This document shows, in pieces, positions 57,535 to 64,000 of a stretch of 64,000 nt of DNA. Under the pieces are notes generated by a model, which worked only from the letters and a program-made list of their open reading frames with translations, made no database searches and had not been told where the DNA came from. The first letter of the stretch is position 1, and every line of letters begins with the position of its first letter. The DNA is from Ktedonobacter sp. SOSP1-85 (GTDB taxonomy: Bacteria > Chloroflexota > Ktedonobacteria > Ktedonobacterales > Ktedonobacteraceae): NCBI RefSeq assembly GCF_016587415.1, contig NZ_BNJI01000002.1:1178001-1242000 (forward strand), written 5' to 3'. A program made the position numbers and the translations under genes.

Positions 57535-58314
57535 TTAGGCCTGAATCACTTGAATGCCTAACGCACGTAGCTCCTCAAGCATATCTAACGGCGTTTGCTC
57601 ATCGGTGATAATCTTTTGCACTGCGGTCAAGGGCGCAACAATGCTGGTAGCGACCTTCCCAAACTTTGTATGGTCAGCTACTAAGATCACTTCACGCGCG
57701 CATTGCACAATGACGCGGTCGGTCATGGTTTCTAGAGGATTCATGTTGGTCAGGCCATCATGCAGGCTAATGGCACGCATGGAGATGATAGCTTTATCAG
57801 CTCGCAGATCCTTCAACGTTTGCTCAACGATATGGCCAATCATCGAGAACTCTGAATGGCGTACGACACCACCCGTAACGATCAGCGTAATATTTTCATT
57901 TCCCGCCAGTTGATAGGCAACGTTGAGAGCGTTGGTGATTACAGTCAGGTTCTTCTTGCCCTCCAGGGCACGTGCAACCTCGAGTGTGGTCGTACCTGAC
58001 CCCAGGAAGATGGTCTCGCCATCCTTAATCAAGGAAGCAGCGGCGCGTCCGATACGCTGCTTCTCCTCGCGGTTTTCAATACTTCGCTGTACCACTGGCG
58101 GTTCGGCCAGTGCCACCTCCACGATACTGACTCCACCATGCTCACGTCGCACACGCCCCATCGACTCCAACTTTTTTAAATCTCGTCGGATGGTTGGCTC
58201 ACTCACCCCCAGGCGCTCGCTTAACTCGGTTACCCGCACATGTTGTTGCTCTTGAACAATGTGTAGTATCTGCTCGAGCCTCTCTATAGTTAGTTGCACG
58301 TCTTTCTTCTCCAC
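57535..58314 (-). CDS. DeoR/GlpR-family sugar regulator
   Basis: The 259-residue protein has the DeoR winged helix (ILHIVQEQQHVRVTELSERL, GVSEPTIRRDLKKLESMGRV) and the sugar-phosphate-binding DeoRC domain (DGETIFLGSGTTTLEVARAL, LTVITNALNVAYQL). Start GTG 58314 follows AGGAAAG. It is divergent from the sugar operon at 58580 and is most likely its repressor, released by a phosphorylated sugar such as tagatose-6-phosphate or a hexosamine phosphate. Confidence 0.92.
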   Translation of the reverse strand: MEKKDVQLTIERLEQILHIVQEQQHVRVTELSERLGVSEPTIRRDLKKLESMGRVRREHGGVSIVEVALAEPPVVQRSIENREEKQRIGRAAASLIKDGETIFLGSGTTTLEVARALEGKKNLTVITNALNVAYQLAGNENITLIVTGGVVRHSEFSMIGHIVEQTLKDLRADKAIISMRAISLHDGLTNMNPLETMTDRVIVQCAREVILVADHTKFGKVATSIVAPLTAVQKIITDEQTPLDMLEELRALGIQVIQA

Positions 58315-58385
58315 AGGGCGCTTTCCTGACCCTGACGCGTTTTGAGGAACGAGGAATAGCGAAAATAACCGGATATGATCATCTT

Positions 58386-58538
58386 TGATTGAAAGTATAG
58401 AGATTCACCCCTACTCCTGTCAAGAATACAAACGAAATCTGCTTTTTATCCCATTTTTCACCTTGACAAAGGATGGACTCAATGCTATATTCGAAAAATA
58501 ACGATCAAATATTGATCATATCCCATATGTTTCAATCA
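58386..58538. promoter_or_regulatory. Divergent control region of the DeoR gene and sugar operon
   Basis: The operon promoter is TTGACA (58463-58468), 17 bp, TATATT (58486-58491). A 15-bp dyad GATCAAATATTGATC (58503-58517) covers the start-site region. TGATTGAAA (58386-58394) and its inverted copy TTTCAATCA (58530-58538) flank the region and resemble DeoR-type half-sites, which could support looping. Confidence 0.65.
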
Positions 58539-58579
58539 TATTTTATTTGCAACGTATCGTGCTGGAAAGGATTTATGAG

Positions 58580-59830
58580 ATGCCTCCTGTTACATTGCTG
58601 ATTATTGGTGCTGGTAATCGAGGAAAGGTCTATGCTCGCTATGCCCTGGCACATCCCGATCAGGTGCGAGTTATCGGCGTGGCTGAGCCACGAGAGTTTT
58701 TTCGCACGCGCATGGTGCAGGCGCATGATATCGCGCCAGAGAACGGTGTTACGGATTGGCAAGAATTGGCGTCTCGGCCCAAATTCGCTGATGCGGTGAT
58801 AATCACGACTCCCGATGCTCAACATCGAGATCCGGCCGTTGCCTTTGCGAACCAGGGATATGATATTTTGCTGGAGAAGCCCATGGCTCCTGATCCAGAG
58901 AGTTGCCAGCAGATTGTAGATGCGATCTCAGCCAATAAGAGTATCTTTGCGGTTTGCCATGTTCTGCGCTACACAACCTATACTCGGCGTCTCAAGGAGT
59001 TAGTCACTTCGGGCCTGATCGGTGATATTGTCAGTGTTCAGCACCTGGAGCCGGTGGGTTACTGGCACTATGCTCACTCATTTGTGCGTGGTAACTGGCG
59101 TAACGAAGCCGAGTCGTCTTTTATGCTGCTCGCTAAATCCTGCCATGATATCGATTGGCTGCGCTATATTGTAGGGAGCCGCTGCGTCCAGGTTTCCTCC
59201 TATGGTTCCCTGCTACACTTCCGCAAGGAGAATAAACCCGCGGCAGCAGGGGATGCTATGCGCTGTCTCGATTGTGCCTATGAGCCCGGATGTCCCTATT
59301 CCGCGAAGCGTTTCTATAACGGACGGCTGCGCGAAGGGAAGTCTGGCTGGCCACTTGATGTGATCACAACCGATATTTCCGTAGCAGGTGTCGAGGCCGC
59401 TCTACGCAATGGCCCCTATGGTCGTTGCGTTTACGAATGCGACAACGACGTCGTTGATCACCAGGTTGTGAATCTGGAGTATGAGAATGGTGCAACCGCG
59501 TCGTTTACCATGATCGCTACAACAGAGTCTAGGGAGCGTGAGACCACCATCTTTGGCACGCGTGGCGAACTGCGTGGCGATAGCAAGCACATTGTCCACC
59601 ATGATTTCCTGACCGAGCAGACGACCACATATGAGGGCGAGCACTTGGCGGGTGATAATGGACATGGTGGCGGTGACTATGGAGCGATAAAGAGCTTTGT
59701 GGAGGCAGTTGCCCGGCGTGACCCCAGCCTCATTCTCTCTGGCCCCGAAGAGTCACTGGAGACCCATCTCACCGTCTTTGCCGCCGAGCAGGCACGGCGC
59801 GAGAAGCGCAGTATCCAGCTAACATACTAG
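58580..59830 (+). CDS. Gfo/Idh/MocA-family oxidoreductase
   Basis: The 416-residue protein has an N-terminal Rossmann domain (LLIIGAGNRGKVYARYALAH), the EKP catalytic block (DILLEKPMAPDPE) and a C-terminal alpha/beta domain with AKSCHDIDWLRYIVG. A cysteine cluster CLDCAYEPGCPYSA within it is typical of one Gfo/Idh subgroup. Members oxidise sugars with NAD(P), or act as NAD-dependent glycosidases (GH109-like). As first gene of the operon it probably prepares the sugar. ATG 58580 follows GGAAAGG. Confidence 0.88.
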   Translation: MPPVTLLIIGAGNRGKVYARYALAHPDQVRVIGVAEPREFFRTRMVQAHDIAPENGVTDWQELASRPKFADAVIITTPDAQHRDPAVAFANQGYDILLEKPMAPDPESCQQIVDAISANKSIFAVCHVLRYTTYTRRLKELVTSGLIGDIVSVQHLEPVGYWHYAHSFVRGNWRNEAESSFMLLAKSCHDIDWLRYIVGSRCVQVSSYGSLLHFRKENKPAAAGDAMRCLDCAYEPGCPYSAKRFYNGRLREGKSGWPLDVITTDISVAGVEAALRNGPYGRCVYECDNDVVDHQVVNLEYENGATASFTMIATTESRERETTIFGTRGELRGDSKHIVHHDFLTEQTTTYEGEHLAGDNGHGGGDYGAIKSFVEAVARRDPSLILSGPEESLETHLTVFAAEQARREKRSIQLTY

Positions 59831-59854
59831 CCCTGGCGAGAAAGAGGGATGTAT

Positions 59855-60862
59855 ATGCAACATGAAGAGGCCGCGCTTGTCGTCGGCGTCGATGTCGGTG
59901 GTACGAAGATTGCCGCCGGGATAGTGAATGCACAGGGGCAAGTTTCTGGCCGCGTCAAGCTTCCGACTGATACCAGGAGCGTGGAGCATACGCTCCAGAG
60001 CATTGCTTCTGGTATTAGAAGTACCATCCAGGCTACGCAGGGATCTTCGCAACGCATCAAGGCCATTGGCCTGGGTATTCCGGGTATGATTGATCCGCTG
60101 CAGGGCGTCTGTCAGCTTTCAGTCAATCTTGGCTGGCGGGATGTGGCGGTGAAGACCTGGCTCGAACAGGAATTGCAGCTTCCTTGCTTCATCGAGAATG
60201 ATGTGAGTGTCGCGGCCCTGGGAGAGAGCTTTTACGGTGTTGGCAAGGGGCTGGAGACTGTTGTCTATCTTAGCCTGGGGACTGGAATTGCCGCCCGCAC
60301 GATCATTCATGGACAGCTCTTTCGCGGTACCCATGGCATGGCGGGAGAGATAGGCCACGTGGTTTTTGACCCTGCTGGCCCCCTTTGTCGCTGTGGAGCC
60401 AGGGGATGCCTGGAGGCATTGGCGGCGGGTCCAGCCCTGGCTCGCAGGGCCGAGGACGAGCTTCAACAAGGGAAGGTGTCTCTTTTAGCCGGATTTTTGC
60501 AAGCATCAGCGGGGACAGGACTGCGGGCTGAACATGTCTTCGCGGCGGCAACCAGGGGTGATGCGCTCGCGGAACAGATCTTACATGAGGCCGGGCAACA
60601 CCTGGCATATAGTATCTACCTGCTGACAATGAACTTTGATCCGCAGAGAGTTATTCTCGGTGGAGGACTGGCTGTGGAGGGAAGCCCACTGATCGAGGCT
60701 ATGCGTGTGGGACTCACCCATTGGATGCAACAGGCCCCTGTTTTCCGTGAAATGCTCAGTCAGGAGGCGGTTTGCCTGGCCAGCTTACAGGGTGACGCCG
60801 GTATCGCTGGCGCGGCCGCCCTGGCTATAGCTGAATCAAAAACAAGGAGTCTTCTATCATGA
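59855..60862 (+). CDS. ROK-family sugar kinase
   Basis: The 335-residue protein has the phosphate loop VVGVDVGGTKIAAG, FIENDVSVAALGE with the catalytic Asp, LSLGTGIAA, and the ROK zinc site GHVVFDP...CRCGARGCLEAL. It should phosphorylate a hexose or N-acetylhexosamine with ATP. ATG 59855 is preferred to 59849 because AAGAGGG ends at 59848. The last bases overlap the next start (ATGA). Confidence 0.93.
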   Translation: MQHEEAALVVGVDVGGTKIAAGIVNAQGQVSGRVKLPTDTRSVEHTLQSIASGIRSTIQATQGSSQRIKAIGLGIPGMIDPLQGVCQLSVNLGWRDVAVKTWLEQELQLPCFIENDVSVAALGESFYGVGKGLETVVYLSLGTGIAARTIIHGQLFRGTHGMAGEIGHVVFDPAGPLCRCGARGCLEALAAGPALARRAEDELQQGKVSLLAGFLQASAGTGLRAEHVFAAATRGDALAEQILHEAGQHLAYSIYLLTMNFDPQRVILGGGLAVEGSPLIEAMRVGLTHWMQQAPVFREMLSQEAVCLASLQGDAGIAGAAALAIAESKTRSLLS

Positions 60863-61941
60863 ACACTACAGAACAGTTGGTTCCAGATCACTACGAGATG
60901 CACACACTGCGTGAAATTTTGACCCAGTCACTTGCCTGGCAGGCGGCCCTGGATGTGGTCGCAGCGAAACAGGAGGCCATTCAGGTCCTCTGGAAATCGA
61001 AGGATTATACTGACATAGTCGTCACAGGATGCGGCTCAACGCACTATCTCTCACAGGCTGTCGCGCCTCTGCTTCAACGCCAGCTAGGCATACGAGCACG
61101 TCCTGTACCTGCCTCAGAGCTATTGCTCTTTCCCGAAACCGTCATCGCACCCGATAGCCGTCCACTTCTATTTACCATCTCACGCTCTGGTCAGACCACA
61201 GAGACCATTCGCGCGACCAGGATGTTTAAGCAGCGCTATGGTGGACCAGTCATCACCATTGGCTGTTATCCTGAAGCAGAGCTGGTGGCCCTGAGCGACC
61301 TGGCGCTGGTGATTCCAGAAGGGCAAGAGCAAAGTGTTGTACAAACGCGTTCCTTTAGCGCCATGCTGCTAGCCGCTCAGGCCGCGATTGCCCTGGCTCA
61401 TAACGCTCACTTTCAGGCGATGCGCAGCTTGCCAGAACTGGGGAAACGCTTGATTGATGCTTATCACGATCTGGCCAAACAGCTTGGGAGCGATGCACGC
61501 TTTGAGCGTTTTTACTTCCTGGGTTCGGGCCTACAGTATGGCCTGGCCTCTGAGCTCAATCTCAAGATGAAGGAGATGTCGCTCTCTGTCTCTGAGGCAT
61601 TCCACTTCATGGAGTTCCGTCATGGTCCCATGTCGATGGTCAACGAGCATACACTAGTGGTGGGCCTGCTCTCGGATACAGCCAACGCCCATGAACTAGC
61701 AGTCCTACGTGAGATGCGCGCCCTGGGTGGTACAACACTGGTGCTCTCTGAAGACCTCGTTCCTACAGCAGCCGCTGACTTTCAGATCAACTTCCGCTCG
61801 GGCTTGGCGGAGAACAACCGCGCGGTCCTGTATCTGCCACTGTTACAGCTTCTCGGCTACTACCGGGCCAGGATCAATGGTCAACATCCTGATCATCCCC
61901 ATAACCTGACGGCGGTCATTGTGCTTGACGCGGAGAAGTAA
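60859..61941 (+). CDS. agaS: SIS-domain sugar isomerase/deaminase, AgaS-like
   Basis: The 360-residue protein has two SIS domains. The first has VTGCGSTHYLSQA and FTISRSGQTTETI; the second has FLGSGLQYGLASELNLKMKE and FRHGPMS. This is the layout of AgaS (galactosamine-6-phosphate deaminase/isomerase) and of the GlmS/FrlB isomerase half. AgaS would give tagatose-6-phosphate, the substrate of the next enzyme, so context favours it. The start overlaps the kinase stop by 4 bases. Confidence 0.75.
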   Translation: MNTTEQLVPDHYEMHTLREILTQSLAWQAALDVVAAKQEAIQVLWKSKDYTDIVVTGCGSTHYLSQAVAPLLQRQLGIRARPVPASELLLFPETVIAPDSRPLLFTISRSGQTTETIRATRMFKQRYGGPVITIGCYPEAELVALSDLALVIPEGQEQSVVQTRSFSAMLLAAQAAIALAHNAHFQAMRSLPELGKRLIDAYHDLAKQLGSDARFERFYFLGSGLQYGLASELNLKMKEMSLSVSEAFHFMEFRHGPMSMVNEHTLVVGLLSDTANAHELAVLREMRALGGTTLVLSEDLVPTAAADFQINFRSGLAENNRAVLYLPLLQLLGYYRARINGQHPDHPHNLTAVIVLDAEK

Positions 61942-61944
61942 GAG

Positions 61945-62886
61945 ATGATTGTGACCGTTGTGCCTAATCCTGCGCTTGATAAGACGGTTGTCTTACCCGA
62001 TTTCAAGTTGGGTAACATTCACCGTGCCGGAGAAGTCATCATCCAGGCAGGTGGAAAAGGCTTTAATGTTGCCAGGGCACTACGCACCTTAGGAGTTCAG
62101 GGGCTGGTCATAGGTCCAGCGGGGGGCTATGCCGGGAAACACTTGCTGGCCCTGGCTCGCCAGGAGGGGCTTGAGATTGATATGCAGGAGGTGAACGCCG
62201 AGTTGCGTACGTGCCTGACTATTGTTGATCCCGCGGCAGACTACCAACTGACCGAGATCTATGAGCAGGGGGCGTCACTGAGCAGGGCTGAATGGGAGGC
62301 CGTGGTACACAGGGTCGCGAGCGCGCTCCCGCGAGCGACCTCCCTGGTAATAAGTGGCAGTTTCCCGCCAGGCGTGCCGGAGGATGCCCTCCTCATGCTT
62401 CTCCAACAGGCTAGGACTGCTTCAGTGCCTGTCCTGCTAGATACGCATGGCGCACAGCTTCGCGCTGCCCTGGCATATCGCCCCGCTCTGCTTAAGCTGA
62501 ACCAGTTCGAAGCCGGGGAACTGCTTGGTTATCCGCTTACTGATCCCTTCCAGGCGGTGGTAGGGACCGCCGAGCTACAGAGACGAGGCGCGCAGGAGGT
62601 CATTATCTCACTCGGGAAAACTGGCGTTGTGGGCTGTACAGCCGAGGGTCAGCGCTTTGGTTGGATAGCTCCTACTGTATCTGCCCTCTCCTCAACAGGA
62701 AGCGGCGATTGTCTCCTGGCGGGTATCGCTGCCGGGCTCATCCGTGGCCAGGGATTAATCCAATCAGCCCGCCTGGGGGTCGCAGCAGGAGCCGCAAATA
62801 CCCTGCAAATAGGGGCTGGTCTCCTGAATCTTGATGATATCGAGACGCTGTTACCAGGTATCCAGGTCCTATCACTGACCAGCTAG
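61945..62886 (+). CDS. lacC: PfkB-family kinase, tagatose-6-phosphate kinase/1-phosphofructokinase
   Basis: The 313-residue protein has VVPNPALDKTV at the N-terminus, QAGGKGFNVARALRTLG, KLNQFEAGELLG and the catalytic STGSGDCLLAGIAAGL, as in LacC/FruK. With a LacD aldolase directly downstream, tagatose-6-phosphate is the likely substrate. It starts 3 bases after the AgaS-like stop. Confidence 0.85.
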   Translation: MIVTVVPNPALDKTVVLPDFKLGNIHRAGEVIIQAGGKGFNVARALRTLGVQGLVIGPAGGYAGKHLLALARQEGLEIDMQEVNAELRTCLTIVDPAADYQLTEIYEQGASLSRAEWEAVVHRVASALPRATSLVISGSFPPGVPEDALLMLLQQARTASVPVLLDTHGAQLRAALAYRPALLKLNQFEAGELLGYPLTDPFQAVVGTAELQRRGAQEVIISLGKTGVVGCTAEGQRFGWIAPTVSALSSTGSGDCLLAGIAAGLIRGQGLIQSARLGVAAGAANTLQIGAGLLNLDDIETLLPGIQVLSLTS

Positions 62887-62938
62887 CAAACATCTCCGCT
62901 CATGTATAGAAAGAAGATATGCAGTGGGAAAGATACAG

Positions 62939-63949
62939 ATGAGTCGCGGAAAATTTGAGCATCTACAAGCCTGTACCAATGCGGATGGCATCATAGCCGC
63001 CGTCGCCATGGACCAGCGTAACTCACTCAAGAAGAGTATGGAGAAACTGGTTGAGGGAAGTGGCACACCAGAGGCGATTACGACCTTTAAGCGCAAGGTC
63101 TCGCAGGTTTTGACGCGCTATGCAAGCGCCATCCTGCTTGACCCTGAATATGGCCTACCTGCCTTGCAAGAGCGTGTACAGGGCCGGGGAGCGCTCCTCT
63201 CCTATGAAGTCACGGGCTATGATCCCCTGGTAGTAGGGCGTTTGCCGCGTCTCCTTCCGAACTGGAGCGCGCGTCGGCTCATTGAAGTGGGGACCGACGC
63301 GGTCAAAATTCTCCTCTACTATAACCCTGCCGACGTGGGATGGATAAATGAGATCAAACAGGCTTTTGTCGAACGCGTAGGCGATGAATGCAGGGCGCTT
63401 GATATCCCCTTCTTCCTTGAGCCACTGGCCTATGATAATATGCATCCTGAGCAAAGTTTTGAGTTTGCTTGTTTAAAGCCCGGCTATGTCCGCTCGATCA
63501 TTGAAGAGTTTTCACGGCCACGTTACGGTGTTGATATGTTGAAGGTCGAGATCCCGATCAACAGCGCCTATTTAGCTGGCAGCCACGGCTTCAAAGGCAA
63601 TCAAGTCGCCTATGATTGGCAGGAGGCCAGAGAGCATTTCCAGGCCCTCGCAGCAATCAGCAGCCTTCCATTTATCTTCTTGAGTGGAGGTGTGGATGAT
63701 GTCATTTTTCGCGAGCAGCTAGAACTGGCAGCCGAGGCTAGTATTCCTTTCAGCGGTGTCCTTTGCGGTCGTGCAACCTGGAAAGGCGGCATCCCAGTCT
63801 TCGTCAACAACGGTGAAGCAGCGCTGGAAGAGTGGTTGCAGGAACAAGGCGTACAGAATGTGCAGACCCTCAACGCAGTGCTGAGCCAGTGTGCCAGGCC
63901 CTGGCATACCATTTACGGCGGCCTGGAAGCTATCCAAGTCACCGATTAA
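62939..63949 (+). CDS. lacD: Tagatose-1,6-bisphosphate aldolase, LacD type
   Basis: The 336-residue class I aldolase has IIAAVAMDQRNSLKKSM, AILLDPEYGLPAL, the Schiff-base Lys in VDMLKVEIPIN, and FIFLSGGVDD, as in LacD. It splits tagatose-1,6-bisphosphate into glyceraldehyde-3-phosphate and DHAP. ATG 62939 begins MSRGKFEHLQ; GTG 62924 is possible but has no better site. A 52-bp gap follows lacC. It is the last gene in the window. Confidence 0.9.
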   Translation: MSRGKFEHLQACTNADGIIAAVAMDQRNSLKKSMEKLVEGSGTPEAITTFKRKVSQVLTRYASAILLDPEYGLPALQERVQGRGALLSYEVTGYDPLVVGRLPRLLPNWSARRLIEVGTDAVKILLYYNPADVGWINEIKQAFVERVGDECRALDIPFFLEPLAYDNMHPEQSFEFACLKPGYVRSIIEEFSRPRYGVDMLKVEIPINSAYLAGSHGFKGNQVAYDWQEAREHFQALAAISSLPFIFLSGGVDDVIFREQLELAAEASIPFSGVLCGRATWKGGIPVFVNNGEAALEEWLQEQGVQNVQTLNAVLSQCARPWHTIYGGLEAIQVTD

Positions 63950-64000
63950 GGGTTTAGACAGTTGTCAAAAAGCTATAACTATCATGTCGTTCTGCAACTA

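Noticed and set aside
1..64000. CRISPR array, tRNA or rRNA genes
   Set aside because: No regularly spaced repeats and no cloverleaf or rRNA-like stretches were seen by eye; a dedicated tRNA scan could still find a missed gene.

Overview
The window looks like chromosomal DNA of a Ktedonobacteria-type member of the Chloroflexota (inference). Reasons: moderate GC, many GNAT acetyltransferases, a sigma-factor gene coupled to a membrane beta-propeller protein, secreted proteins of little-known families, many regulators next to their targets, and heavy loads of IS607-type transposons, group II introns and serine-recombinase elements. No rRNA, tRNA or CRISPR array was seen.

Layout. 1-9.0 kb: sigma-factor tail and beta-propeller gene, sialate esterase-like protein, a decayed fabF piece, PEBP-like protein, galE, MFS transporter, CaCA exchanger. 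9.0-11.1 kb: IS607-type copy 1. 11.2-19.5 kb: small membrane, GNAT, DUF3291, GIY-YIG and pentapeptide genes, a TetR/SDR pair with a clear operator, the nsrR-hmp nitric-oxide defence pair, and a GNAT. 19.5-26.6 kb: nested mobile DNA. Two group II introns lie head to tail on the minus strand; intron A has its maturase gene split by a 2.0-kb serine-recombinase element, and intron B is largely intact. 26.6-31.0 kb: LLM oxidoreductase, Lrp regulator with divergent DMT exporter, TetR-DUF2568-DUF4260 operon. 31.0-33.2 kb: IS607-type copy 2. 33.2-53.6 kb: methyltransferases, a MITE-like repeat, an AraC/PhyH pair, a decayed nuclease-like gene, a low-GC rifamycin phosphotransferase (rph), alpha/beta hydrolase, oxalate decarboxylase, FUSC transporter, two secreted proteins and an ECF sigma factor with a SnoaL-like tail. 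53.9-56.0 kb: IS607-type copy 3, almost identical to copy 2. 56-64 kb: trmO, a PhyH dioxygenase and a DeoR-controlled sugar operon (Gfo/Idh, ROK kinase, SIS isomerase/deaminase, PfkB kinase, LacD aldolase) that reads as a non-PTS galactosamine/N-acetylgalactosamine-to-tagatose route.

Most notable signals: (1) all three IS607-type copies end 5-7 bp before the start codon of a co-directional gene, so the transposon end supplies the ribosome-binding region and the presumed TnpB guide covers the start codon; (2) removing the serine-recombinase element between its two GG dinucleotides restores a 590-codon intron maturase frame exactly; (3) several regulator operators are readable as perfect palindromes inside promoters; (4) a set of very long perfect intergenic hairpins without U-tracts.
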